A DNA stretch of 64,000 nt from Prorocentrum cordatum (taxonomy: Eukaryota; Sar; Dinophyceae; Prorocentrales; Prorocentraceae), in assembly GCA_963575745.1 (NCBI GenBank), contig CAUYUJ010015290.1, positions 102,531 to 166,530 of the forward strand, written 5' to 3'. Both the position numbers and the translations under genes were made by a program. Positions 1 through 10,609 of this stretch are shown piece after piece (position 1 is the first letter of the stretch; the number at the start of each line of letters is the position of its first letter). The notes below the pieces were generated by a model, which was not told where the DNA came from, did not search any database, and saw only the letters and a list, made by a program, of their open reading frames with translations.

Positions 1-8
1 GAGGCAAA

Positions 9-776
9 TCAGTAATCCTTGTACTGGGAGTAGCTGGAGTGCTGGAGATAGATGGTGTGGAAATTGTGGGGTCGCAGACAAATCCCAATAGCTTCCTCCA
101 TCCTGACACGCGGCAATTGGTGTTCTGAAAACCATGGGGGTGGAAAAATGTGAGGTCGTAGAGCATCCCGTGTATCCACCGTATCTTGCGCCGTGAGCAG
201 TGACCTATCCTCCTGGATGCCGTCGTGTTGGTATAATGGTTTGCGTGGGAGTCTGTGTCCCGCCCCCAATAGTTTCCACCATCTGCCGAGAACCTTGATA
301 TAGGTGTTGGTGGGGCTTGTTGGTCTGGCGCAGGGGACTTGGGCGGAGTCGGTGGTGCCATTGCTGCCGTAACTTTCTGTCGCTGCTGTGATTCTGCGTT
401 GCGTATGTTGCGTTGTCGTACTTCTTCCAAATGCAATTGATACTGTTACTGGTGGTTCCAACTAGTGTCCAGGTGCTGCAGGGGTCGTTGGTCGTCGCTG
501 TCCTCTGCATGTCGTGTTTCCACCTGTTCAGCGCGTTGGGGTATCGGCGTTGAGCCCGTCTGTCCGTCTTGCAAATGGGTAGTTGGTACTTTTGGACGAA
601 AATGTACTTGTAGGATTGACGGTCTGTGGTGCTAACTTTGATGTTGGCATGTTGGCGAGCCATAGCTGCGCAGCTGCCGCTTTGGGAGGTGGAAAGATCA
701 CTGGGATCTTGAATCTTGGCGGGGGTGGGTGAACTGGGCTTCGTATCGCTCTCGTGGTGTTGGTCTGCTGCGTCAT
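9..776 (-). pseudogene. Coding segments, unrecognised, running off the window edge
   Basis: Two or three overlapping open frames cover this stretch. The most protein-like starts at 663 (MARQHANIKVSTTDRQ) and runs 152 codons to 205. It contains YIFVQKYQLPICK and a WTLVGTTSNSINCIWKKYD stretch. It seems to be preceded in another frame by a proline-rich piece from 776. Composition is again Thr, Gln, His, Asn and Pro rich because the sense strand is A+C rich. The unit may continue left of base 1. I cannot name it. Confidence 0.3.
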
Positions 777-897
777 TGGTGCAATTTTGTTTGTTGGTTG
801 TTGGATTGGCGTGTTCGTGGCGTGCTGTTGTGTAGCTCGGTCTTCCTGTGGAGGAGGTTGTGCTGTCGTCTGGTTGGTGGGCGCTGCCTGTGGATAT

Positions 898-1440
898 TTA
901 TGTGGATGATGGGAGGCTACAATCCTTGTCGTCTCTTGTGCTGAAATTCATACCACTCTGACTGCAAATGTGCTGCTGGAGCCGTGTCGCGTCGTGTATG
1001 AGGAGTGCCCGGTCGTATTTCATGTCGTCGTAATCGTGACAGGAATCTAGCCGTCGTGATACTGTGATGATGGCTTGCTTGGTTGTGTTGTTCATTATTG
1101 TTGTAGGCGTGCTGAGTAAGGTTGTGAAATGTCTGTTGGCAGGATGGACTGCTAGTCTGAAGCCTTCATTTTGCCTGTAGTGCATTGCAAAATCTTGTAG
1201 GCTTCGTCCTAACATTAATCGTCTGGTCGGGGTCGCGGTGGTGGAAGGTGTGCATGTCTGCGGGCTTGGTGTCCGTGGGTATTAGGTACCTGGTCGGTTC
1301 CGCGGGTGAAACTGGAAGGCTGATAGTCGCGTGGTGTTTGCGTCTGGTGCAAGCGGTGGATGCGGTAATATATGCGGGTAGGTGTTGCTGATAACGTATT
1401 CCCGATTGTATTTGTCAAAATATTTGTGCCGTCAGCCAAT
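898..1440 (-). pseudogene. Coding segment, unrecognised, with in-frame TAA
   Basis: One frame is open from about 1425 to a stop at 900-898, except for a TAA near 1289. Downstream of the TAA the frame covers PTRRLMLGRSLQDFAMHYRQ and continues for about 100 more codons of mixed composition. Upstream it reads DKYNREYVISNTYPHILPHP. It follows the segment above in a different frame. The alternative frame over 1215-1420 is also open, so the exact joint is unsure. Family unknown. Confidence 0.3.
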
Positions 1441-2943
1441 AGCAGGTGGTCGTTGAGGAAGCGGTAAATATAAGTGTTGTCAGTGACCCTGTAGTATGCT
1501 GCGTAGTGCCAGCTGTCTTCGTCGCTGTAATCGTTCTTGGCACTGTGCGCTTTCCAGCCTGGTGGACAGTGCATGTCATGTCCGTGGCTGGGTGGTAGTG
1601 ACGTTCGAGTAAAGGGCTTGGGGGCGTACTTGTAGTCGTCGCCGGTGCTTTCTTGGTAGCTGTCCTCATCGTCAGAGTGCTGTCCAGGGGTGGTTGGTAG
1701 AGCTGCTGTAATTCCGTCGTCTTCCCAGGGATTGGTCAGCGCAGGCTACAATGGTTTGTCTGATGGAACTTTGGCAGGGTTTGGCATCTCGGGCTTGGGT
1801 GGTGGCGTGGGTTCGTGCGCTGGTGGTGCTGGTGGTCGGTCGCGTTTGCTTTCGGGTAGTCTTGGTCTGAAGTTGGGTTGAGGTATGAACTGGCGTGGAG
1901 GTGGTGGTAGAGTGTCCTGAACAATACTTGAGTAGCCTGTTTTGGTAATCGCAATATATTTGCTCCGATTGCCGTCGCTGTTCAAGCTGCTGCTGCATCC
2001 GTTCTAAATACAAATTACCGTCGTTGATGTAAATCGTTATGCCTCCATTTGTTGGAGGTCTGTAGATGCAAGTCGTGCCCATAGGGTGCGGTATATGCAT
2101 GGTAAATGTGGACTGTGTCGATTTGCCAGAGGTGGCCATCCGGGCTTGCCTGGCGTTGGTGCTAGAAGCTCGCAATGTGTCGGTGGTAATGTGGGTTGGC
2201 GCATCGAGGGCGGCCGTCTCGCCGTGCCAGTCCATTCGTTGAGCATCTCGGTGATGTGGCTTGGTCTCTTTTGGTTCAACGTAGTTTGGTTGGTCGTATT
2301 TAGTTGGCGGCGGAATGTGCCAGTGGGGCCTGTCAACGATTGCTGTGGCCCATGGCGGGTGCAGTGCTGCCGCTCCTGACGTGTGGAGAGTGTCCGACAC
2401 TAGGTTGGTAAGAGGTAATAACTCCGAGCCTGTCGCGATGTTGATTTCGCTGTTGGCGAAGGGGCAGGCGAACGTGGCTGTTCTCGGTGATCCTGTATTT
2501 TGTGGGTATGCCGCTATTCTCGTCTACTGCGATTTGGTATCGCTTGGTGCGCTGCTTGTACATGCGGCAACATGTCTCGTTGGGGCCTTTTTTTCTGAGC
2601 CATCATTTTTGTAAAATGGGTGCTTGAATCGTATCTTGTCGTTGTCGATGCCGTCGGAGAGTCGTTTCCATGTAAGATCGATGATGCATTGTCGTCGCAG
2701 CTCGTGGTCCTCCGTGTCGCCTGGTGCGAATGGCATCCCATCGCGCCTGAATGGTGCAAGCCGGTAGAAAGGTATGTCGTATGGGCGTTGGGGCCATTGG
2801 CTGTGTGTGCTGTCGCGAGAGCTCATGCGCTTCCACTTGTCTGTGCTTATGTGAGTCGTGTGCGCAGCAGTTGGGGATAGCTCTGGTTGATGTCTGGCAG
2901 GCATGTTATTGTGATGTGGCTCTGACTTACGGTGTAAGCCCAC
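1215..2943 (-). pseudogene. Long broken coding segment, unrecognised, with frame changes at homopolymers and an in-frame TAG
   Basis: Protein-like sequence can be followed for about 570 codons if three frame changes are accepted. They fall at an A7 run (about 2589-2595), a C4 run (about 2458-2461) and an A4 run (about 1943-1946). In order it shows a basic and acidic mixed region (YDIPFYRLAPFRRDGMPF), a Gln-rich helix-like stretch (LYLERMQQQLEQRRQSEQ), a proline-rich linker (about 1930-1760) and an acidic Tyr/Asp-rich tail (NDYSDEDSWHYAAYYRV). An in-frame TAG sits at about 1748 inside the linker with protein-like sequence on both sides. Either this is a decaying element, or the assembly has homopolymer errors. 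No domain was recognised. Confidence 0.4.
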
Positions 2944-3220
2944 CCCGATTCAGTTGGAACAAGTATGTACTCGTGCCCTAGGTGTAGTGAGATGTAGACG
3001 AAGGTTTTGTCACGGTAGGCTTTGGTAACTTCGCATTGTTTGTTTCTTTGAACTTGTGTTCTAGGGTGGAGGCTCTCTCTGGGTCATGGTCGTTTGGTGT
3101 CGCTGTGCGTTGTAGTGGCTCCCACGTCGGGGTCTTTTCTGTGAAAAATTGACGGTCGTCGTTGCTGTCGTCTTCGTAGTGGTTGGAGGATGTACGGTAA
3201 CGTGATTCCACTATGACCAA
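2847..3220 (-). pseudogene. Broken coding segment, unrecognised protein, with a credible C-terminus
   Basis: One frame is open from 3220 to about 3030. A second frame takes over at about 3030 and runs to a TAA at 2849-2847. The second part includes the string KAYRDKTFVYISLHLGHEY and ends PQLLRTRLT, a balanced globular composition not expected by chance. A single indel near 3020-3030 would join the two parts. The next coding segment starts at 2943 and overlaps this end by about 95 nt in another frame, a compact arrangement more like a virus or mobile element than a dinoflagellate host gene. I do not recognise the family. Confidence 0.35.
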
Positions 3221-3290
3221 TCATTCTCGTGTAAGTTGGTCGTATCTCTGAGTAAGCTGGTGCTGGCGCAAATCGTCGTGAGACGACAAT

Positions 3291-4221
3291 TCATCTGTAT
3301 GTACTGCAAAATCGCCGTCTTGTGTAGCAGTAGAAGGAATCGGTATGACACTTTGATTGACCATGAACGCAGTATGTAAGGCACCACGGATTGGTACGAA
3401 TCACTTGAGCAACGCAGCTGCGGTCGGGCCTGTTACTCATTGCGATGATGCGATATTTCCATGTGGTGCTAAACAGGTTGAGGCGGGATGGCGATGGGTC
3501 TTTGCCTGATGACAAGCGTACGCGTCCAAGGATGCTGAGTGTACGGTCGGGGAAACTGCTTTGCTGCCTTTAGGTGCCTAGACTGCGTAGTCATTGGTGC
3601 TGTCTGCGTAGGCTATGCATGTGTCGCTGCATGCCTCGAGCTGTCAATGTGCACCATCTGCATCTCACCGTCCATCTTCATGTCGTAGGTGTGATAAGTC
3701 AAACTGTTCTTAATGGTCGGGCTGTGTCATTTGGTCATGGAAGTGCTCTTTCATAGCGGTATGTGCCTGGTTCTGAAGGTGTGTGCTGGTGTACGCTAGT
3801 GCTGGTGCTGTTGTCGTGTGCTGTGCTGGCGTCGTAGTGATGGTGCTTGTGTCCTGCGGTAGTCGTGTGCTGTGCTCCGTCGAACGTCATGTAGAGGTAT
3901 GTGCATGCAATGTGAAGTGAGTCCACTTGTTGAAAGGACATCCAAGACAATAGTTGGGTATAACTACAGCGACCACACAATACTACAAGTCGTGGGAGAC
4001 GTAGGTATAACTATCCTTACGTTTGTGTTCGCGAAAGCAATAAACATAGCCCCGTCCAGTCTGTATTCTGTCATGTTCATTGTATTGGTGAAGTACAAGT
4101 ATAAGTCATGCATACTCTGTAACCACTGTGCGACTACACATGTCACTGGCTGAGCCCTAAGAGCTTCTCCCTGAGGTATGCACCAAAGGGCTCCCATGCC
4201 AGGCCTTGTGAGGTAGGACAA
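3291..4221 (-). pseudogene. Possible broken coding segments, unrecognised, upstream part of the A+C-biased block
   Basis: The minus strand shows short open stretches, for example from 4221 (85 codons), 3980 (82 codons) and 3515 (75 codons). Stops and frame changes separate them. The sense strand is rich in A and C, which lowers the stop frequency in all three frames, so openness alone is weak evidence. The stretch from 3515 has mixed hydrophobic and charged composition and looks protein-like. I recognise no domain. It may be the 5' part of the same unit as the segments below. Confidence 0.2.
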
Positions 4222-4460
4222 AGGCTTCAGTACATGCTATGTCGTAGAGAGTACAGTTGAGTATGTTGAATATATTTTCGCTGGCTGTGCTCTCCTAGCT
4301 TCTCCCTGAGGTATTCCCGATGGGGCTCCCATGCCAGGTATGAAGCGGGCATCAGGCCATTGTGACTTGTCCTTCTTGTATCGCCTTCTTTGTGCTGAGC
4401 CTCTCCCCGAGGTCTGCATAAGTATGCCCGTAGGCTCCCATGCCAGGTATGAGGCAGGCG
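4159..4460. repeat. Three diverged copies of a roughly 120-bp tandem repeat
   Basis: The block GGCTCCCATGCCAGG recurs at about 4190, 4327 and 4435. Each copy is preceded by a gctctcctagcttctccctgagg-like string and the last two are followed by TATGARGC. Spacing is about 110-135 bp. This is a small tandem array at the edge of the A+C-biased block, not a gene. Confidence 0.7.
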
Positions 4461-5800
4461 ATGTATGACCCTGAATGGTCGTTGTTGTGCTGTTGTGCTG
4501 CTGTCGGTGATGTCTCCTCCTCCGCCTCCTCCTCCTCCTCCTCCCTGTTTCTTCCTCTTCCCGCCGCCGGAACGAGCTTTGAGGGCCTGGGCTGAGGGAG
4601 GATGCGGATACATTCGGCCCTGGGGGGGCCACACAGATCCACACCCACCGCCCGCCAAAGCCCCGGCGGTGGCTTTGGGCAACCCCCCCCCCCCCCCGCA
4701 CTCCTGGGCCCACGAGCCGACGGCATGGGGGTCGCGGACATGGCAGGATACGAGACGGTGCCCAGGAAGCTGGAGAGCACGCGCGCGGCCGGGCTCGGGG
4801 GCGGAGTGCGCGGCGGCCCGACGCGCTCTGGATGCACGTGCGGAGGGCTGGCGTGCCCGGCCGCGTGAAGGCCGGGCGCTGGAGGCGCCCGGCCACATCG
4901 GCCGGCTCCGGAAACCCTCAACCCCAAACTGCTGCCATCCCTCGGGGGCACATTTTTCACTTCTGCTGGCCCTCCGCCGGCGGAGGTGGCCTCGCTTTGC
5001 TTCCGCGGGCTTCCGCCGCTTTCCGCCGAGGGCGAGATGACAGCTCCTCCGATCCTCGAAGGCGAGGCCCTCTATGGAACGCCTCACGTGTGTATCCAGC
5101 TCTCCTACCGGTACTTCTCCACCGGGTTCCTGTACAAGGCGTCCCTCTGCAAGCACGTCGTTTTCGGCACCGCCTGATCCCGAGGCTTTGCCTCCTCCTG
5201 GCCTTGCCGTGAGGCCGCTCTCCTTCTGCCCCCCTCTTTGTTAATTCAAGCTTCGCGCGGCCCGCTTAGCTTCGACCGGAAGAGGTGCGCTCTCGACCCG
5301 CGAATCAAAAAAAAGTGTGTATCCAGCTCCCGCCCAAGCCAGCCACAGCACGTTCGTCCAGCTTCCTGGTAGCAGTTCCGCCAGCGAGAGGGCGGGGCGC
5401 CGCGTGTGAACCAATACGACTGCGCAGGGAGGGGAGGACGAGGGCGAGAAGTATGAGGCGGCGGAGCAGAACTATGAGCAGGAGGAGGCCAAGGGGAATG
5501 TGGAAGAGGACGGGGAAGAGGGGAAGGGGGTGGGGGAGAGGATGGTTAATGGAACGAGGGAGGGGGACGGAGGAAGCGGACACATTGTGTGGAGAAGGGA
5601 GATGCGGGAAAGAGGGGGATGGAGAAGGGATGGATAGTCTAAGGGGGAGGATGAACTAGACAGAGTGTCAATGGGTCGCCTGGACTTCAGAAACACAAAA
5701 GACGTAGGGTGACGAATGCGAGAAAGAACGTTAGCTGGGCGAAGGACCCAACCATATGCGGTTGTATGTTCTGCAGTTGTAGGTATCGTTGTCGAAGGAG
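4460..5800. other. No gene seen: GC-rich spacer with CCT tract, C17 run and purine-rich stretch
   Basis: The stretch holds a CCT/CCG tract at about 4508-4556, a run of about 17 C at 4682-4698, and a G+A-rich stretch at 5430-5660. Open frames here are Arg/Pro/Gly rich on both strands, as expected from composition. The phrase tgtgtatccagctc occurs at 5090 and again at 5315, a minor duplication. Confidence 0.6.
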
Positions 5801-6560
5801 ACCCCTATGGGCCACTGGGGGAGACGCATGCGAGCTTTGCCACTCGGGCCTTCGGTGGAGCTCCCTGTGGGCCACGAACCGCTGTACTGGGGGGGGAGAC
5901 GCATGCGAACTTTGCCACTGGGGCCTTAGGTGGAGCTTCCTGTGGGCCACGAAACGCTGTACTGGGTGGAGGAGACGCATGTGAGCTTTGCAAACTGGGG
6001 CCTTAGGTGGAGCTCCCTGCGGGCCATGAAATGCTGTACTGGATGGGTAGACGCATGCGAACTTTGCCACAGAGGCCTTCGGTGGTGGACCCTGCCACCA
6101 GGGCCGTCGGTGGAGCTCCCCATGGGCCACGAAACGCTGTACTGGATGGGGGAGACGCATGTGGACTTTGCCACTGGGGCCTTCGGCGCAGCTCCCCATG
6201 GGGCACGAAACGATGTGCTGGGCTGGGGAGACGCATGTGGACTTTGCCTCTGGGGCCTTCGCTGGAGCCTCCTATGGGCCACGAAGCGCTGTACTGTGTG
6301 GGAGAGACGCATGCGAACTTTGCCACTGGGGCCTTCGGTGGCGCTCCCTGTGGGCCACGAAACGATGTCCTGAGTGGGGGAAACGCATATGGACCCTGCC
6401 ACTGGTTCCTTCTGTGGAGCTCCCTATGGGCCACGGCTGTACTGGGTGGGGTAGACGCATGCGAACTTTGCCACTGACTGAGGCCTTCGGCGCAACTCCC
6501 TATGGCCTACGGAGCGCTGTGCTGGGTGGGGGAGACGCATGTGGATTTTGCCACTGGGGT
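5800..6560 (-). repeat. Array A of the 77-89 bp repeat family (minus orientation)
   Basis: About ten copies of a roughly 77-bp unit. On the plus strand each has gggagacgcatgcg, then actttgccactggggcc, then ttcggtggagctcccta and tgggccacgaaacgctgtac. The reverse complement contains CGTTTCGTGGCCCATAGGG, the core shared with arrays B, C and D. Open frames across the array (WSSLWATKRC-like repeats) are products of the repeat and differ between copies. Confidence 0.9.
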
Positions 6561-6572
6561 CTTCGGAGGCGT

Positions 6573-6619
6573 AGCCTCATGCTGGAGCGGAGTCGCACGG
6601 GCGACTCCAGCATGAGGCT
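6573..6619. repeat. Perfect 15-bp stem hairpin at the end of array A
   Basis: AGCCTCATGCTGGAG at 6573-6587 is the exact reverse complement of 6605-6619, leaving a 17-base loop. It lies directly after the last array A unit. Confidence 0.85.
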
Positions 6620-7075
6620 GCACCTCCGTGGCCTGCGCTGCTTTCTGTTCTCTACGTACGACCACCGCCGATCGATCGGCTCGAGGCGCGCCCAGGGCCC
6701 CAGAGCGCAGCCTCGGCCCCCGCCGCGCGCGCGGCGCCTCCGAGCTGCTGGGGCAGCCGGGGTGCCGCCCCGGCCGCGAGCGGCCCGGCGCCGACGGCTC
6801 GGGCTGCCGCTCGCCGCGGCGCGGCGCCCATGGTGCCGCTGGCGCCGCGCGCGCGCGCGCCAGCGCGTCAGCCGCTCCGCTGCCGCCAAGGGGCGCGGAG
6901 CCGAATGCGAAGGAGAAGGGAAGCTGTTGGCCGTCGGGCGGCGAGGTCCAACGCATACGTGTTCCTCTTTGGTCGGAAGACCACCTTTGGATCCCCCTCC
7001 CTACATGATTGCCCCCTGGGCGCTTCCATCGCCAGATATTCGAATTTTGGTCTCTGGGTGCCACTCCAGGCCTTC
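6620..7075. other. No gene seen: very GC-rich spacer
   Basis: CpG-rich sequence with a short (CG)n run near 6845-6860. All six frames give Arg, Ala, Gly and Pro-rich translations without domain signals. Confidence 0.5.
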
Positions 7076-7079
7076 TTTG

Positions 7080-7640
7080 ACCGACTGGGTGGGCCCCTAA
7101 GAAGCCGCCAAAACGGCCCAGGAGGGCCCAGCATCGCCGGACGATCGGTCCAAACCGCCAATATGGCCCCAAGGCGGTCCAAGACGCCTGCAAGAAGCCC
7201 CAAGAACCTTCCCGCGAGGGACCCGAGAGGCAAAGATCATGGAACTTCCATAGGCTTTGAACGATCCTGGCTGTTCTCACCTTCTTCGACTTCCAGACGC
7301 TCCAAGACTGCCCAAGAGACTTCCAATACCGCCCCCAGACGGCCCAATAAGCCCGAGCCCGCAAGACCGCTCCAATACGACCCAAGAAGCGCCCAAAACG
7401 GCCCCAAGAGGGAGAACACGAACCAAAAATCGGAGTCTTCCGCCCCAAGGAGAAACCATGAGCCCTACGAGGAAGAGGCCCCACGAGGCAACCAAGAGAT
7501 CCCCAAGAGGCCCCAAGATGCCCCCAAGAGGCATCCAGCAGGCCCCGATACGCTCCAAACGGCCCTCCCACACGAGGGTGGGGCGGCGGGCGGATGGGCG
7601 GCGGCGGCTTCGGGTGGAGGCGTCGCAGACTGGACGCAAG
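7080..7640. repeat. Degenerate minisatellite based on CCCAAGAGGCCCC
   Basis: Loose 10-13 bp repeats of the type ggcccaagacggcccc and ccaagaggcccc. The same family returns at 18940-19570 and 57060-57190. The minus-strand frame gives LLGxLGAxLGxSW-like repeats, which follow from the repeat. Confidence 0.75.
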
Positions 7641-7674
7641 ATTCGTTGACTTATGAAGGGTCGGTTTAAAAGCC

Positions 7675-8990
7675 CTACGGGCTCTACGGGCGCTATGACC
7701 CCTATGGGCCCCTCACCACGTGCCCATGAACACCATGAACTTTACAAGCCCTATGAGCCCTGCGAACCCTATGATGCCCTACAATCCCCCCGGGCGCGGC
7801 GAGGCCACTTAGCCCTACGTGTCCTCTGACCTCTGCGAGCCCTATGAGCCCCATGAGCCCTGCGAGCCCTTTGAGCCCTACACGAGCTATGGCTCCCATG
7901 AGCCCAACGAACCCTTTGAGCCGCATGAGCCCCGCAAGCCCTGTGAGCCCTGCGAGCCTTATGAGCCCCGCGAGCCCCCTGAGCCCTGCGAGGCCTCTTA
8001 GCCCTACGAGCCCTATGACCCCGGCGAGCCCTGTGGGCCCTATGAATCCTACAAGCCCTACAAGAACTATGGCCCCCATGAGCTCTACAATCCCTGTGAG
8101 CCCCATGAGCCCCACAAGCCCTGTGAGCCTCGTGAGCCCTGCGAGCCCTGTGACCCTATGGGCCATATGCGCCAGACGCCCCATGAGCCCTGCGAGATTT
8201 TGAGCCCCATGCGCACCGCGGGCTCCCATGGGCCACTTGACACCTGCGAGCCGTATAAGCACTATAATCCACATGAGTCCAATGAGCCGTACGAACCATA
8301 AACGCCCATGGCCCTATGAGCCCTATGAGCCATATGGGCCCTATGGGCCAGATACGCCCAAGACCCCATGAGCCCTACGCATTACACACCCTTCAGCCAC
8401 ACAAGCCTTCTGACAGCCCTGCGAGCCCTACGGGCGCTCTGAACCTCATAAGCCCTGCGTGCCCATGAGTCCGATGAGCTTGCGAGCACTATGATGCACT
8501 GCGAGCCCCCTGAGCCCTGCGAGGTCTCTTAGCCCTACGAGCCCTATGACCCCCGCGAGCCCTAGAAGCCCCATGAGCCAGCCATACGAGCCCTACAAGC
8601 AATGAGCCAGCCATATGCACCCGTAGCCTCATGATGCCCATGAATCCTCTGATCCATATGCGCCCACAGCCCCGTGAGCCCCATGAACCACGCGAGCCCC
8701 CACGATGAGCCCTATGAACCCTGTGAACTATGAGGGGCTACAGGCCCGTGAGCCTAATGAGCTTTATGCGCCCAAAGCCCCATGAACACCGTGCGCCACA
8801 CGACACCTCGCGATGTGCCCCATGAACTCCACGAGCCCTATGAGCCGCGTGCGCCCGAAGCCTCGTGATCCCTATGAGCCACAAGACCCCCCGTGGTGAG
8901 CCCCTGAACCTGACGACCCACGTGAGAAGTCTCTCGCAAATTGAAAGCCTCGTGAGCGCTACGAGCCCCAACCAGAGAACCTGCACACAG
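7675..8990. repeat. 1.3-kb minisatellite of GAGCCCTAT-type nonamers
   Basis: Long run of the nonamer GAGCCCTAT with variants (gagcccTGC, gagcccCAT, aagcccTAC). The period is mostly nine bases, so frames stay open for hundreds of bases on both strands. The minus-strand frame from 8274 gives a 190-codon Gly-Leu-x type repeat and the plus strand gives Ser-Pro repeats. I treat both as by-products. Confidence 0.85.
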
Positions 8991-8999
8991 GAGCAGCCA

Positions 9000-9565
9000 A
9001 TCCCATCGCAACTATGGGTCTCTTACGCCTAGCGAGGTCCATGTGACTGTCCATGTGCCAAGGGGCCGCAGCGCAGTGGGTACCAATGGTCGCGGCGCGC
9101 TTCTCTGGCGCCATGCGACCAACATATTAAAGGCGGAGCGAAAAGTCGGTACAATCCTGTATATGTGTACAAATCCGCCGATCCGGCGTGCGAGCGTAAG
9201 AAGTCTATTCTGCATGAGCTTTAGTTCTGCTTGGGAGGGAGGGAGGGGGGGGGACGTAATTAAATGACCGGTAAAAGTGCTCGGCACCTCCCCCCCCCTG
9301 CCAGCCCCCGAGAGAGAGGGATGGGACAGGAGAGAGGGGGGGGGCAAGCTAGGTGCACTCGCGTCATATCTGACATCCTACCCCTCCCTCCCATCCCTTA
9401 CCATGGCGCAGATCCCTTCTCCACTCGCACAGTCGGATGTCGAGCAGGGCAATGATCCCGAAAGGGTACGCGATGCATTGTAGAGCACGGCGTGGCATGG
9501 CGTAGAAGAGCACCGCAAAGCGTAGTATCAACCGAGCATTGCATTGCATGCCGTGGCATGGCACG
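9000..9565. other. No gene seen: unique-looking spacer with G-rich tracts
   Basis: Contains G-rich runs at 9235-9260 and C-rich runs near 9290-9300. No frame with recognisable protein content. Confidence 0.5.
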
Positions 9566-9569
9566 GGAA

Positions 9570-9745
9570 ATGACGCCAGCGCTGCAGCGGGAGCACGAGT
9601 CGAAACGAGCGGAAGCGCGGAAATGAGGCCAGCGCTGCAGCGGGAGCACGATTCGGAACGAGCGGAAGCACGGAAATGAGGCCAGCGCTGCAGCGGGAGC
9701 ACGATTCGGAACGAGCGGGGCCCGAAAATGAGGCCGGCGCCTCAG
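9570..9745. repeat. Tandem repeat, about 54 bp, three to four copies
   Basis: The unit is gaggccagcgctgcagcgg followed by gagcacgattcggaacgagc and ggaagcacggaaat. Copies begin near 9571, 9624, 9678 and a degenerate one near 9730. Confidence 0.85.
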
Positions 9746-9939
9746 CGAGACCAGCATTTTGAAAAACAATGCAGGCGAAAACCCAACTCCGGGGAAACCT
9801 GTGTAAAAAAATAGTGCGCGGGGGGGGGTCGGACACTCCCAGGCCGTCATCAGGGGAAGAGGGAGAATAGTATTCATATTGAGTAATTGTAAAGGAGGGG
9901 GGTGGACAGGAGAGAGGGGGGGGGACAGGAGAGAGGTCC

Positions 9940-10600
9940 CAATGGCACAATTCGCATGCGTCCCCGCCACTCATTCCGGCACACCCCTCACACGTTTCGT
10001 GGCCCCATAGGAACTCCGCCGAAGGTCCCAATGGCACAGTTCGCATGCGTCCCCGCCACTAATTTCGGCACACCCCTCACACGCTTCGTGGCCCCATAGG
10101 AGCTCCGCCGAAAGTACCAGTGGCACAGTTCGCATGCGTCCCCGCCACTCATTTCGGAACACCCCTCACACGTTTCGTGGCCCCGCCAGTGGCACAGTTC
10201 GCATGCGTCCCCGCCGCTGATTTCGGCACGCCCCTCACACGTTTCGTGGCCCCATAGGAGCTCCGCCGAAGGTCCCAATGGCACAGTTGGCATGCGCCCC
10301 CGCCACGCATTTCGGCACACCCCTCACACGTTTCGTGGCCCCATAGTAGCTCCGCCGAATTTCCTAGTGGCACAATTCGCATGCGTCCCCGCCACTCATG
10401 TCGGCACACCCCTCACACGTTTCGTGGCCCCATGGGAACTCCGCCGAAGGTCCCAATGGCACAGTTCGCATGCATCCCCGCCACTGGCACACCCCTCACA
10501 CGTTTCGTGGCCCCATAGGAGCTCCGCCGAAGGTCCCAGTGGCGCAGTTCGCATGCGTCCCCGCCACCCATTTCGGCACACCCCTCACGCGATTCGTGGG
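9940..10600 (+). repeat. Array B of the 77-89 bp repeat family (plus orientation)
   Basis: About eight copies, full period near 89 bp, with some copies shortened by internal deletion (near 10180 and 10490). Each has ttcgcatgcgtccccgcc, then cggcacacccctcacacg, then TTTCGTGGCCCCATAGGAG and ctccgccgaaggtccc. Opposite orientation to array A. Confidence 0.9.
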
Positions 10601-10609
10601 ATGACGCGA

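Noticed and set aside
7702-8274. Collagen- or leucine-rich-like protein (Gly-Leu-x)
   Set aside because: Direct product of the GAGCCCTAT nonamer. The opposite strand is equally open.
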